Assembly (NCBI GenBank): GCA_963810555.1
Contig: CAWENX010000009.1
Coordinates: 124,001-188,000, forward strand
DNA from: G963677325 sp963810555
GTDB lineage: Bacteria; Bacteroidota; Bacteroidia; Bacteroidales; Prolixibacteraceae
Reading direction: 5' to 3'
Length of the DNA: 64,000 nt
Part shown: positions 1 to 9,662 of the stretch, piece after piece
How the letters are laid out: each line of letters starts with the position of its first letter
Position numbering within the stretch: the stretch's first letter is position 1
Position numbers and translations under genes: made by a program
The notes under the pieces: model-generated
Databases searched by the model: none
Seen by the model: only the letters and a program-made list of their open reading frames with translations
Told to the model about the DNA's origin: nothing

Positions 1-917
1 CTGAAACAAAACTATCAGTCGATGACTTTGTCATGCCGCTATTTGTGTGCCCAGGCAAAAATGTAAGAAACCCTATTAGTTCGATGCCAGGAAATTATCA
101 ATTGTCTATTGAACTGCTGGTTGAAGAATGCAGGAAAATCGTTGATGCAGGTGTAAAAGCAATACTCCTTTTCGGTATTCCCGATCACAAAGACGAAGAC
201 GGAACTGTTGCATGCGAGCACAATGGTATTGTTCAGGAGGCTATTAGAGCCATTAAGAAGGAATTAAAGGACCTTTATATTATTGCAGATGTCTGCAACT
301 GTGAATATACAACGCATGGCCACTGCGGTACAATTATCGACGGTGATGTGGATAATGACCTGACTTTAATTACATTAGCCAAACAATCCGTTTCACTGGC
401 AGAAGCAGGAGCCGATATGATAGCTCCAAGTGATATGATGGATGGCCGTGTTGCAAAAATTCGACAGGAACTTGATGCAAACGGATATTTAAAAATTCCC
501 ATCATGGCCTATTCAGCAAAATTCGCATCAGGATTTTACGGACCATTCAGGGAAGCAGCAGAGAGTGCCCCAAAATTTGGAAACCGTGCTACTTATCAGA
601 TGAATCCTGCCAATTCTAATGAAGCTGTTCGTGAAGTGGAACAGGATATTGCTGAAGGAGCTGATATCGTTATGGTTAAACCGGCTCTCAGTTATCTTGA
701 TATTATTTACAGGGTGAAGAATGAATTCAGACTTCCGGTCGCAGCTTATAATGTCAGTGGTGAATTTTCGATGCTGAAAGCTGCAGAGCAGAAGGGATGG
801 ATCGATGGGCCGAGGGTGATGATGGAAATACTGACTTCCATCAAACGTGCCGGAGCCGATATCATCATCACCTATCATGCCGTCGAAGCTGCAAAAATTT
901 TAAAAGGTCGATATTAA
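1..917 (+). CDS. hemB: Delta-aminolevulinic acid dehydratase (porphobilinogen synthase), 5' end outside window
   Basis: Condenses two 5-aminolevulinate molecules to porphobilinogen in the cytoplasm, early in haem synthesis. The frame is open from the first bases, and the residues before the first Met (ETKLSVDDFV, joining MPLFVCPG) match the family, so the gene starts upstream of the window; roughly 15-25 residues are missing. The metal-site motif DVCNCEYTTHGHCG (about 288-329) has the three zinc cysteines. The two Schiff-base lysines lie in MAYSAKFASGFYGP and in MVKPALSYLD. It is the first visible gene of a co-directional haem operon; hemL follows after 49 bp. Identification is firm. Confidence 0.96.
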   Translation, partial: ETKLSVDDFVMPLFVCPGKNVRNPISSMPGNYQLSIELLVEECRKIVDAGVKAILLFGIPDHKDEDGTVACEHNGIVQEAIRAIKKELKDLYIIADVCNCEYTTHGHCGTIIDGDVDNDLTLITLAKQSVSLAEAGADMIAPSDMMDGRVAKIRQELDANGYLKIPIMAYSAKFASGFYGPFREAAESAPKFGNRATYQMNPANSNEAVREVEQDIAEGADIVMVKPALSYLDIIYRVKNEFRLPVAAYNVSGEFSMLKAAEQKGWIDGPRVMMEILTSIKRAGADIIITYHAVEAAKILKGRY

Positions 918-966
918 ATGGTCATTAGTCATTGGTCATCATTTTTTAATTAACTATTAGGATTTT

Positions 967-2266
967 ATGGAATTCACTAAAAGTATTAGCGCGTTTAAAA
1001 AAGCTCAGGAATTAATTCCAGGAGGAGTAAATTCCCCCGTGAGGGCATTTAAAAGTGTTAAGCTCAATCCTGTTTTCATCCAAAAAGGAAAAGGATCTGT
1101 CATCACCGATATTGATGGAAATCAATTCATTGATTTTCTCTCTTCATGGGGACCGCTGATTTTCGGGCATGCCCATGAAGCAATTCTTTCAGCTATAAAT
1201 GAAGCTGCACGGAAAGGGACAAGTTACGGGGCGCCAACTGAATACGAAACCGAAATGGCCGAACTGATCGTCGAAATGGTGCCTTCTGTAGAAAAAGTGC
1301 GTATGGTCAATTCGGGGACTGAAGCAACGATGAGTGCAATACGCCTTGCGAGGGGATTTACCAAGAGAGATGGAATAGTTAAGTTTGCGGGCAATTATCA
1401 TGGGCATGGCGACAGTTTCCTTATTCATGCCGGTTCAGGCGCCATTACGCTTGGCTTACCCGACAGCCCGGGAGTCACAAACGGAACAGCAAAAGATACG
1501 TTTATTGCCGAATATAATAACATTGAGTCTGTCAGGGCTATATTCAGGGAAAAGGGAAATGAGATTGCTGCCATTATTGTTGAGCCGGTTGCAGGTAATA
1601 TGGGTGTTGTCCTGCCTGAAGCCAATTTTCTTCAGGAATTAAGGAGAATTACAAAGGAATATGGAGCAATATTGATCTTTGATGAAGTAATAACCGGCTT
1701 CAGGCTTGCAAAGGGAGGAGCACAGGAATATTATCAATGTGATTCCTGACATCACAACACTTGGAAAAATAATTGGAGGAGGACTTCCAGTCGGGGCTTA
1801 CGGCGGACGCAAAGATATCATGGAAATGCTTGCTCCATCAGGCCCTGTTTACCAGGCCGGAACCTTATCTGGTAATCCGCTTGCAATGGCAGCAGGAATT
1901 GCAATGCTAAAACTATTAAAAGACACAGCCGATTTTTACACTGAATTGGAAAGAAAAGCGGCCATGCTCGAAAAAGGATTTCTTGACAATCTTTCAAAAA
2001 CAGGTGTAAAGGCAGTAATCAACCGTGTCGGATCGATGATGACAATGTTCTTTACTGACATGCCGCAAGTAACTTCACTGGCTGAAGCAATGACTTCGGA
2101 TACAGCGAAATATGCGGCATATTTTAAACGATCTCTTGAAAGTGGCATATATATTGCCCCATCCCAATTTGAATGTTTATTCGTCTCTTATGCCCACAGC
2201 ACTGAAGATATTGAGCGTACAATCGAAGCAAGCCTGAGAGCTATGAAGGAATTAATGAATTTATAG
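967..2266 (+). CDS. hemL: Glutamate-1-semialdehyde 2,1-aminomutase, interrupted by one frameshift
   Basis: PLP enzyme converting glutamate-1-semialdehyde to 5-aminolevulinate. The N-terminal part reads in one frame to about 1735 (GGVNSPVRAF, MVNSGTEATMSAIRLARG, FDEVITGFR, GGAQEYY). It then meets a stop at 1747-1749, while the rest continues in the next frame (VIPDITTLGKIIGGGLPVG, with the PLP lysine in TTLGK). Removing one base near 1733-1737 joins the halves into a normal protein of about 433 residues. This is either a sequencing/assembly error or a real lesion; the sequence alone cannot decide. It lies between hemB and hemE, 4 bp before the hemE start. Confidence 0.9.
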
Positions 2267-2270
2267 GTTT

Positions 2271-3306
2271 ATGACTGAATCGATATTTATAGAAACATTA
2301 AAAGGAAGAAATACCACCAAGGCCTCCGGTATGGTTTATGCGGCAGGCAGGAAGGGTTCTTCCGACATATCTGGAATTACGAAAGCAGTATAGTTTCAGT
2401 GAACTGATGAACTCGCCAAAATTAGCTGCCCAGGTGACTCTTCTTCCCGTTTATGATCTCGGGGTAGATGCAGCCATTCTCTTCAGTGATATACTCGTTA
2501 TTCCTGTTGCACTGGGAATGCATCTCGAATTTACAGATTCAGGGCCCAAATTCGATAAACCGCTAAAAGATATTATGAATCCTGTAGGTTATCTAATCCC
2601 CGATTCCTCCAAACTCGAATACATTTATAAGACCATCGATGAAATACAAAATACAAAACCCGAAAATACACCCCTTATAGGGTTCTGTGGCGCACCGTTT
2701 ACAACATTGTGTTATATGGTCCAGGGAATGAGTACTAATCATACTTTTGCCGATGCAGTGGCTTTTCTTTACAAAGAAAAGATAGTAGCTCATAAATTGT
2801 TAAGTCTGATTACAGAATTATCGGTAGAATACGCTCTGAACCAGGTAAAACACGGCATCTCAGCATTTCAGATCTTTGAAACTCATGCCGGGTTGATCCC
2901 CTCGGAAATGTATTTTGAAATGATTATGCCTTATGTAAGAAAGATTTCATCTGCGTTGATGCAGGAAGGTTGTCCTGTTATTTTCCTGCCAAAGGGCCTG
3001 GGAACAGGAATTTCGCATATAAAACCTGAAGATGCCAATTTTTTAAGCATTGACTGGCAAACTCCGATCGAAGAGGCCCGCAAAATGGTTCATCCCGACA
3101 TTGGGCTTCAGGGAAACCTTGATCCCAGGTTACTTCTTGCAGACCAGGCAACTATTCTTGAAAAGCTTGAAAAATATATCCCTTTCGGATCACAAAATCA
3201 AAACTGGATTTTCAATCTGGGACACGGATTAATTTCAGGAATTCCATTTGACAATGCCAGATTAGTTGTTGACTGGATTAAAAAAACAAACTGGCAAAGA
3301 GAATAA
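2271..3306 (+). CDS. hemE: Uroporphyrinogen decarboxylase, interrupted by one frameshift near its start
   Basis: Decarboxylates the four acetate side chains of uroporphyrinogen III to give coproporphyrinogen III. The longest open frame starts only at 2338 (MRQAGRVLP), but the family start is upstream. ATG 2271, 4 bp after hemL, reads MTESIFIETLKGRNTTK. One extra G at 2321-2322 then shifts into the frame reading PPVWFMRQAGRVLPTYLELR, the family's substrate-binding signature. With that base removed the protein is about 344 residues, the usual length. hemN follows after 4 bp. A distant homologue of the same fold occurs at 59354-60376. Confidence 0.9.
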
Positions 3307-3310
3307 GATA

Positions 3311-4687
3311 ATGATAATAAATAACGAATTCCTCAGTAAATACAATGTTTCGGGACCCAGGTATACAAGTTACCCTCCCGCTACTTTTTTTCACTCCGGA
3401 TTTACTGCTTCTGATTATGTGAAAGAGATCGAAGCATCGAATTATCAGAATCCTAAAAATATATCTCTATATATTCATATTCCCTTCTGTCCTCAGAGAT
3501 GTCATTTTTGTGGCTGCACAACAGTAATAGCCCAAAAGAAATCGATTGTTGAAAGGTACATCGAGGCTATGAAACAGGAAATTCTCAATGTTTCCTCTCA
3601 TCTTGACCTAACCCGTAAGGTAACACAAATCCATTGGGGCGGCGGAACACCCAATTCTATTTCCATGAACTTCATCCGCGAAATTATGGATTTAATAAGA
3701 GGGATTTTTACAATTTCTGAGAATGCTGAAATTGCTATGGAATGCAGCCCTTCTTACCTTGAATACAGCCACATCGATCAGCTTGCTGAAATGGGCTTTA
3801 ACCGATTAAGTTTAGGCATACAGGATTTCAGGGAAGATGTGCTGAAGGCAGTAAATCGCCAGGGATCAAGGCATCCTGTTAAAAATCTGGTTGAATATCT
3901 CCGGAATAAAGGTTTTCGAGGAATCAATCTCGACTTCATATACGGACTGCCATTACAAACTCCTGAATCATTTAAGGAAACACTTCAGAAAGCAGTTGAG
4001 GCAAAACCCGACAGAATTGTAACCTTCTCATATGCTCATGTTCCCTGGGTAAAACAAGCCCAAAAGCAGCTCGAAAAGATTGGATTGCCTGCTCCTGAGG
4101 AAAAGATGGAAATGCTTGTCAATAGTATCGCTCAACTCGAAAAAGCCGGCTATACATCCATCGGTATTGATCATTTTGTCCTTCCGGATGACGATCTTGC
4201 CATCGCTTTCCGTGATAAGAAGCTTCACCGTAATTTTCAGGGATACTGTACGTTAGAAACCACGGGGCAGGTTTATGCCTTCGGAGCATCCTCAATTAGC
4301 CAGCTCTGGGGGGCTTATGCCCAGAATTACAAGGAGTTCCCAAAATATATTGAAGAGATTGAACGTGCTGGCTATGCAATAGATCGGGGTTATAAACTGA
4401 ATAAGAATGAACAAATCGTCCGCTCTGTTATCAACAGCATTATGTGCAACGGCATTCTTTCCTTCAATGAAATAGCATCCCAGTTTCAAACTAGTGAAGA
4501 TGAAATTAAGAAAATTATTCAGTTCGATCCATTCAAAATTCGAAAATTTCGTACAGATGGTATAATGGAAGTAGAACAATCCAGCATAAAATTTCATGAA
4601 CACGGGCTTATGTTCGCAAGGAATATCGCCATGGTGCTTGACCCTGCTTTGCATCAAACCGAAAACGTTTATTCTAAAACAGTATGA
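3311..4687 (+). CDS. hemN: Oxygen-independent coproporphyrinogen III oxidase (radical SAM)
   Basis: Oxidatively decarboxylates two propionates of coproporphyrinogen III using S-adenosylmethionine and a 4Fe-4S cluster. The cluster motif is visible as HIPFCPQRCHFCGC (CxxxCxxC plus the extra Cys of this family), followed by the glycine-rich HWGGGTPNS. I choose ATG 3311 (MIINNEFLSKYNVSGPRYTSYP). The longer frame from 3266 overlaps the end of hemE and adds residues not typical of the family. The product is 458 residues, full length. Its stop overlaps the hemH start as ATGA, implying translational coupling. Confidence 0.95.
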   Translation: MIINNEFLSKYNVSGPRYTSYPPATFFHSGFTASDYVKEIEASNYQNPKNISLYIHIPFCPQRCHFCGCTTVIAQKKSIVERYIEAMKQEILNVSSHLDLTRKVTQIHWGGGTPNSISMNFIREIMDLIRGIFTISENAEIAMECSPSYLEYSHIDQLAEMGFNRLSLGIQDFREDVLKAVNRQGSRHPVKNLVEYLRNKGFRGINLDFIYGLPLQTPESFKETLQKAVEAKPDRIVTFSYAHVPWVKQAQKQLEKIGLPAPEEKMEMLVNSIAQLEKAGYTSIGIDHFVLPDDDLAIAFRDKKLHRNFQGYCTLETTGQVYAFGASSISQLWGAYAQNYKEFPKYIEEIERAGYAIDRGYKLNKNEQIVRSVINSIMCNGILSFNEIASQFQTSEDEIKKIIQFDPFKIRKFRTDGIMEVEQSSIKFHEHGLMFARNIAMVLDPALHQTENVYSKTV

Positions 4688-5608
4688 ATGGTGTATTGCT
4701 TGTAAATATGGGTGGACCGCGTTCTCTTCAGGAGATGAAGCATTTCCTCTCTAAAATGTTCATGGACCCTTTTATTATTCCTTTCAACAAACCTTTACGG
4801 TATCTGTTTTCACATATTATCAGCAACCTCCGGTATAAAAATTCATGGGCAAAATATGAATCAATAGGTGGTACTCCGATTATCACTTCAACTGAAAAGT
4901 TGGCACAAAGCCTAAGTAAAAATCTGAAAAAATACTACGATGTCAGAATGGCATTTTCCTATTCTCCGCCCTTTATTGAAGATACACTGCTGGAATTAAA
5001 ACAGGAAGGAGCAATGAATATTATTGTCATTCCCTTGTATCCGCATGAAAGCTATACAACCACCTACAGCGTTTCAGCCGATGTAAATAATGTGATCTCG
5101 CGAGAAAAGGAACTTAAAGTGAAAATCGTAAAAGAATTCTACAAGCACCAGGGCTTCATAAGGTTCTGGTCTGAATTAATATCTAAACACATACTCGAGA
5201 AACAATATCACCACCCGTTTCTTCTTATTCAGTGCCCATTCGATTCCTGAATATCTTGTAAAAAAAGGAGATCCCTACCCTTCGGGCATTAAAGAAAGCG
5301 CTGAAATGATTGCCCGGAATATTGGAATTGAATTTGAAATTTCTTATCAGTCAGGTATGCGGGCCGGTAAATGGCTTACTCCTGATACAAAACATAAGTT
5401 AAAAGAACTGTCAGAGTTGGGAATCAGCGAGATCATTATCGTTCCAATCAGTTTTGTCAGTGAAAACCTTGAAACCCTGTATGATCTGGACCGGGATATT
5501 ATTCCATATGCAAAAAACGAATTGGGAATTAGCACTATTTCAAGAGTAAAGATACCTGAGGCTCATGATTTGTTTATCTGGCTGCTCACCGATCTCGTAA
5601 AAAACTGA
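4684..5608 (+). CDS. hemH: Ferrochelatase, interrupted by one frameshift
   Basis: Inserts ferrous iron into a porphyrin at the end of haem synthesis. The first part begins MNGVLLVNMGGPRSL and stops at 5250. The continuation in the next frame reads FSAHSIPEYLVKKGDPYPSG, the conserved active-site segment with the metal-binding His. Removing one base near 5227 rejoins the two parts at about 307 residues, slightly shorter than many ferrochelatases. The start overlaps the hemN stop (ATGA) and hemG begins 3 bp after the stop. Extra base in the sequence or real lesion: undecided. Confidence 0.9.
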
Positions 5609-5611
5609 CCA

Positions 5612-6982
5612 ATGAAAGAAGTTGTAATTATCGGAGCTGGTATCACGGGCCTTGCCACTGCCCATCATCTAAAAAAGAGCGGATTGAATTTTTTACTTCT
5701 TGAAGAGGCGCCAGGAGTAGGCGGAGTAATTCATACCGTAGCCGAAAACGGTTTTGTTTATGAAGAAGGACCCAATTCCGGAGTGATTGGAAATGTGGAA
5801 GTCATTCGTCTTTTTGAAGACCTCAAAGGGCTATGCGAGTTGGAAGTGGCAAATGACAATATGAAGAAACGCTATATCTATAAGCGCGATAAATGGGAAG
5901 CGCTGCCTTCGGGCCCCATTTCGGCAATAAAAACCCCTCTTTTCACCTTAAAAGATAAATTCAGGATTCTGGGAGAGCCATTTCGACCCATTGGAAAAAA
6001 TCCCGACGAAACACTTGCTGAAATGGTAGTAAGACGTCTCGGCAAAAGCTTTCTCGATTATGCGGTCGATCCTTTTATTCTCGGTGTCTACGCCGGAGAT
6101 CCGAACCGGTTGATCACAAGATATGCCTTACCTAAATTATATAATCTCGAACACAATTACGGGAGTTTTATTGGCGGATCTGTAAAAAAAGCCCGTGAGC
6201 CCAAGACCGATGAGGAAAAGAAGGTCAATCGCAGTGTTTTTTCAGCCAAAGGAGGACTCTCCTCATTGATTAATGCTCTGAAATACAGCATTGGCAACCA
6301 GAATATCCGGACAGAAATTTCAAACTTATCAGTTGAGCCTGATAAAGGACATTTTATTGTTTCATACAATGATCACAAAGGAGTACCTGTCAGGATTGAA
6401 ACTAAGAAAGTAATCTCAACAATAGGTGCACACAGGTTAAACAAAGTCTTTTCATTTGTTGAACCTGCCACGCTTTCAAAAATAACTTCACTCCGTTATG
6501 CAAGAGTAATTGAGGTTGTTCTTGGATTCAATCACTGGAGCGGTATGAAGATTGATGCTTTTGGAGGACTCATTCCGTATAAGGAGAAAAAAAATCTTCT
6601 GGGCGTTTTATTTATGTCTGCACTTTTTGAGGGGAGGGCCCCGGAAGGCGGAGCTTTGTTCTCGATATTTCTTGGAGGTATGCGCAATTCTGGCATCTGT
6701 GATTTTCCGGACCACAAAATTGAAGAAATTGTCAGAAGAGAATTTCCTCCTGTCATGAAATTGGATAAATTCAATCCTGACTTATTCAAAATCCTACACC
6801 ACGATCATGCAATTCCTCAGTACGAAATCGACAGTGGTGACCGGTTTAAAGCAGTTGAGGAGATAGAAAAGCGATGGCCTGGTCTTATAATTGGCGGAAA
6901 CCTAAAAAACGGCATCGGAATGGCAGATCGCATTCAGCAGGCCCGTATATTGGCAGAACAGGCTACAGATAACAGTCAGTAA
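5612..6982 (+). CDS. hemG: Protoporphyrinogen oxidase (FAD-dependent, HemY/PPOX type)
   Basis: Oxidises protoporphyrinogen IX to protoporphyrin IX. The N-terminal FAD-binding Rossmann motif is VVIIGAGITGLATAHHLK with a following acidic strand end (LLLEE). GGVIHTVAENGFVYEEGPN and the C-terminal LIIGGNLKNGIGMADRIQ are family landmarks. At 456 residues it is full length and intact. It is the last gene of the haem operon. The HemY/PPOX family is flavin dependent and normally uses oxygen, while the operon's hemN is oxygen independent. The symbol hemY is used by some for this family. Confidence 0.92.
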   Translation: MKEVVIIGAGITGLATAHHLKKSGLNFLLLEEAPGVGGVIHTVAENGFVYEEGPNSGVIGNVEVIRLFEDLKGLCELEVANDNMKKRYIYKRDKWEALPSGPISAIKTPLFTLKDKFRILGEPFRPIGKNPDETLAEMVVRRLGKSFLDYAVDPFILGVYAGDPNRLITRYALPKLYNLEHNYGSFIGGSVKKAREPKTDEEKKVNRSVFSAKGGLSSLINALKYSIGNQNIRTEISNLSVEPDKGHFIVSYNDHKGVPVRIETKKVISTIGAHRLNKVFSFVEPATLSKITSLRYARVIEVVLGFNHWSGMKIDAFGGLIPYKEKKNLLGVLFMSALFEGRAPEGGALFSIFLGGMRNSGICDFPDHKIEEIVRREFPPVMKLDKFNPDLFKILHHDHAIPQYEIDSGDRFKAVEEIEKRWPGLIIGGNLKNGIGMADRIQQARILAEQATDNSQ

Positions 6983-7106
6983 TCAATAAATAGTGAATAG
7001 TTAACGGTGAATCCAACAGATGGCGGAAACATTCACTAAAGAATAAAGACATTTTTTCTTCAGTATTTCAATAATTTAAGTTATTTTGCGATTATAAATA
7101 TCCGAC

Positions 7107-7565
7107 ATGTCACCTGAATTGAATATATTGGCGGTAAGCAGTCTGTTGAAGAATCTTCATACGGTAATAAGCATTACCTTCCTGGTGATAGCTGTTTGGC
7201 TCTTAGTGCGAACAATTCGAGGATACTACGAAAAACTTACCTTTAAAAAAATCGACCTGCTCCTCTCTTACGGATTTATCATTGCCCTTTACCTTCAGCT
7301 TATTTTTGGCCTTATACTTTATGTAAGTCCCAACAAGGCAGAGCATTACTCTAACCTCGACGGAGCGCTGGAGATGGTTTCACGTCGATTCTGGCCTATT
7401 GAACACATTATTCTTATGCTCTTTGCTTTATTTATTGCCAACATCGGCCTGATCTTCTCAAATCAGGCAAAAGAAAGCAGGGAAAAATTCAGGAAAATAT
7501 TTGTTTATTACTCGATTGCTGTCGCATTGATAGCCATTTCCCTTATTATGGTCAGAATTGGCTGA
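7107..7565 (+). CDS. Four-helix membrane protein, cytochrome-b-like family of Bacteroidota
   Basis: A 152-residue protein with four hydrophobic segments (about residues 14-36, 50-70, 93-113 and 128-150). It resembles the short Bacteroidota membrane proteins often named 'cytochrome B': a His in the first helix (LHTVI), a second-helix DLLLSYGF, and an RFWPIEHI segment before helix 3. Haem binding would fit its position directly after the haem operon, but I cannot demonstrate it; it may simply be an uncharacterised inner-membrane protein. It is co-directional with hemG after a 124-bp gap containing repeats of the AGTGAATAGT type. Confidence 0.6.
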   Translation: MSPELNILAVSSLLKNLHTVISITFLVIAVWLLVRTIRGYYEKLTFKKIDLLLSYGFIIALYLQLIFGLILYVSPNKAEHYSNLDGALEMVSRRFWPIEHIILMLFALFIANIGLIFSNQAKESREKFRKIFVYYSIAVALIAISLIMVRIG

Positions 7566-7606
7566 TCTGAATATTATTCCCTGCAATCATATGTTCGCCC
7601 CTGGAT

Positions 7607-8023
7607 TTACTTTTTGATTGAACCCAAAACCCAACCGATGATTCCACCTCCAATTGTAACCATTACCGCAGTGGCAATCAGATCTACTATCAGGGCGCCA
7701 AAATTGTAAAAAGTTGTACTCATGGCATACTGTCCCAGATCGATTGAAATACAAATCAAAGCTCCCAGTATGAAACCTCTCAAGGCGCCCATTTTCCAAC
7801 CCAGGGTTTTTGACCAGTCATAAATTACCGCTAATACAAAACCCCAGCCAAAGTTGGCCAAAAGAAGCGACCACCAGATCATCTCTTGCATCGGACGCAT
7901 GGCACACTGGTTGATGTTGGATTGAAAATAGTTTAACAAAATAAGCCCCCAGATAAGCCATCCAAGTAAGAAGAAGGCTACTCCTCCTACAATTCCTCCA
8001 ATGATAACTCTCTTTGTTCTCAT
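7607..8023 (-). CDS. Small integral membrane protein of unknown function
   Basis: A 138-residue protein with about four transmembrane segments: IIGGIVGGVAFFLLGWLIWG near the N-terminus, then about residues 50-66, 80-100 and 108-135. The C-terminal part is glycine-rich (MVTIGGGIIGWVLG). The pattern of a Gly-rich first helix followed by Trp-rich loops is seen in conserved Bacteroidota hypothetical proteins, but I cannot assign a family. It is convergent with the preceding gene and monocistronic as far as visible. Confidence 0.6.
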   Translation of the reverse strand: MRTKRVIIGGIVGGVAFFLLGWLIWGLILLNYFQSNINQCAMRPMQEMIWWSLLLANFGWGFVLAVIYDWSKTLGWKMGALRGFILGALICISIDLGQYAMSTTFYNFGALIVDLIATAVMVTIGGGIIGWVLGSIKK

Positions 8024-8033
8024 AACTTTCCAT

Positions 8034-8764
8034 TTAATGGTTATAATCCTTTATTTCAGTAAAATTAATACTGTTAAAATTTAAAACACATAATGTTAAT
8101 TTTTGTTCAAATGATATAAGTGTAACAAATTCAACAAGATTCGGAAAACCTGTTTTTCATTTTTATAAACGAGTAAATCAGAACGCATAATTAAGAAGAT
8201 TTGATTGAATGTATCTTATATTTCAAAAGTCAAAAAGGTGTAATCCGGATGGTTTTTTGCTTTCCATCTTCATAATATAATATATTATAGCCAAAATTTC
8301 TTCTATTTATGCCCATACCAAGTCCGGTATTTATTCGTAGATTATTGGTAGATTATACATACATTATTCGTATAATATACGAATGATCTACGAATAAAGT
8401 ACGAATAATCTACGAATAAACATCGGAGATGGTACGGACCTAAACCCGCCATGAAAGGTTGTTTACCTTTCCTTAAAAAATAAATTGAAGGATATTATTG
8501 CGATGAAAAACCGGTGCAGAGTATGCGTTTTTTAATGTGTTCGTCTAAAATTCCGTTTGGCTTGAGTGATTTTAGTCAATTATAAACGCGCCGGAAAAGT
8601 CAGCACTGGTGCTGTCGGAGCTAAAGTCTGAAATGTAATTTTGTATGATTACTCAAGCAATGCAATCGCGGGGGAGCAGAGGTTTTTATTCATCCTCTTG
8701 TTTATCGAAATTAAATACCATGTATTGCCCTTCAAAATATGGTTTCAATTTTTTGCCCAAGATT
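8034..8764. other. Non-coding stretch with a nested inverted repeat
   Basis: No convincing gene is found in these 730 bp on either strand; the few short open frames lack recognisable start context or protein character. The stretch is AT-rich. It holds the nested inverted repeat listed separately at 8330-8420, and otherwise I see no terminator, RNA gene or promoter I can support. Confidence 0.6.
8330..8420. repeat. Nested inverted repeat built from TTATTCGTA / TACGAATAA
   Basis: TTATTCGTAGATTATT at 8331-8346 is exactly complementary to 8404-8419, extended by one pair outward. Between the arms are further copies of the same word: ATTATTCGTATA and TATACGAATGAT form an inner imperfect palindrome around 8363-8388, and TACGAATAA recurs at about 8390. 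The whole could fold into a long stem with a secondary stem inside. It lies in a non-coding gap and no protein explains it. Confidence 0.75.
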
Positions 8765-9184
8765 TTAATCCGATAATTTTTCGAGTACATCAGTTCTCAA
8801 TTTCTTATCTTTCTCAATTTGCTCGTTGGAAAAAGGTTTAGAAGGCGCTCCTATAACTACATTGTCCCAATTATGATTCCACACCAGTTTAATTTCTTTA
8901 AGATCAATATTATTATCCCCTTTAGGAATATTAAAAAATTTGATTGGATAGTAAGGAGCAAAATAAATTTCAAGATTTCTTTTGTTGCCTTCTACTTTTA
9001 GTTTAAAGTTTCCATCCAGGTCAGAAATCATTCCATTTGAAAGGTTATTTCCGTCTTTAATCATTACAGCGTGTAAAGCATGATTTGTTTCATAGTCAAT
9101 AAACCTCCCTTTAATAGAGTCCTGACTAAAGATTTGATTGGCTGATAAAATCAGGATGGTGGCAAATATAGTCTTATATATCAT
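8765..9184 (-). CDS. Secreted protein with carboxypeptidase-regulatory-like domain
   Basis: 139 residues. The N-terminus is a signal peptide (MIYKTIFATILILSANQIFSQ), and the following SIKGRFIDYETNHALHAVMI through GMISDLDGNFKLKV is the usual CarboxypepD_reg-like beta-sandwich pattern (G.V.D..T...L..A.V ... T..DG.F.L). Such domains normally sit at the N-terminus of SusC-type receptors or form stand-alone exported proteins in Bacteroidota. The C-terminus is charged and without a known domain. Function unknown. Confidence 0.7.
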   Translation of the reverse strand: MIYKTIFATILILSANQIFSQDSIKGRFIDYETNHALHAVMIKDGNNLSNGMISDLDGNFKLKVEGNKRNLEIYFAPYYPIKFFNIPKGDNNIDLKEIKLVWNHNWDNVVIGAPSKPFSNEQIEKDKKLRTDVLEKLSD

Positions 9185-9257
9185 ATCAATACTTATTTGT
9201 TAGTGTTTCACCCGACTTAGAAATTTCTTTATATCCATCTTCCTGCAAATGAAGTTT

Positions 9258-9464
9258 TTATTTGCTTTCCAGCTTTTTAATGATTTCGCGCAATAGATCA
9301 TTCTGCTCCTTTTTTAAGGAGATGGATTGATTTTTCCAATTGAAAAAGAAATATAAAATTCCAAAAAGTATTATAAGATAAATCAAGAGAATTAAAAGTG
9401 GAATAAACAGTCCTGAAAAAGGCATAACTCCACAAATTACTGTACTGCTAAGATGTAAGCACAT
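9258..9464 (-). CDS. Small membrane protein, single helix plus charged tail
   Basis: 68 residues as drawn; a later start (MPFSGLFIPLL) is equally plausible and would give a more typical short membrane protein. One long hydrophobic segment (FIPLLILLIYLIILFGILYF) is followed by a charged, possibly coiled-coil tail (LKKEQNDLLREIIKKLES). This layout is common among small Bacteroidota membrane proteins of unknown function. It lies about 70 bp downstream of the start of the secreted protein gene, on the same strand. Confidence 0.45.
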   Translation of the reverse strand: MCLHLSSTVICGVMPFSGLFIPLLILLIYLIILFGILYFFFNWKNQSISLKKEQNDLLREIIKKLESK

Positions 9465-9604
9465 AATTTAGATTTTTAGGTTAATAACTGTTAGTAAAAT
9501 TAGTTTATTTTAAATTATAAATCAATGTCATGAAATATATGATCACTTATGCGATTATTTTTCGCAATTTTCCTTACTAAAAGCAGCTAATTCAAAAATT
9601 TCCA

Positions 9605-9612
9605 TATTTTTG
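9605..9612 (+). promoter_or_regulatory. Candidate -7 box upstream of the permease gene
   Basis: TATTTTTG fits the Bacteroidota -7 consensus TAnnTTTG, about 50 bp upstream of ATG 9663. I do not see a clear TTTG-type -33 box at the expected distance, so this is a weak candidate. Confidence 0.3.
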
Positions 9613-9662
9613 GCAAAATCTTTTTAAACAATATTTTCAAATTAATTAATCAACTATTCGAA

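Noticed and set aside
3266..3310. Upstream start for hemN
   Set aside because: It lies within the end of hemE and gives residues outside the family; ATG 3311 fits the operon spacing.
8641..8841. Short + strand frame overlapping the secreted-protein gene
   Set aside because: It overlaps the 3' end of a better-supported - strand gene and has no family resemblance.
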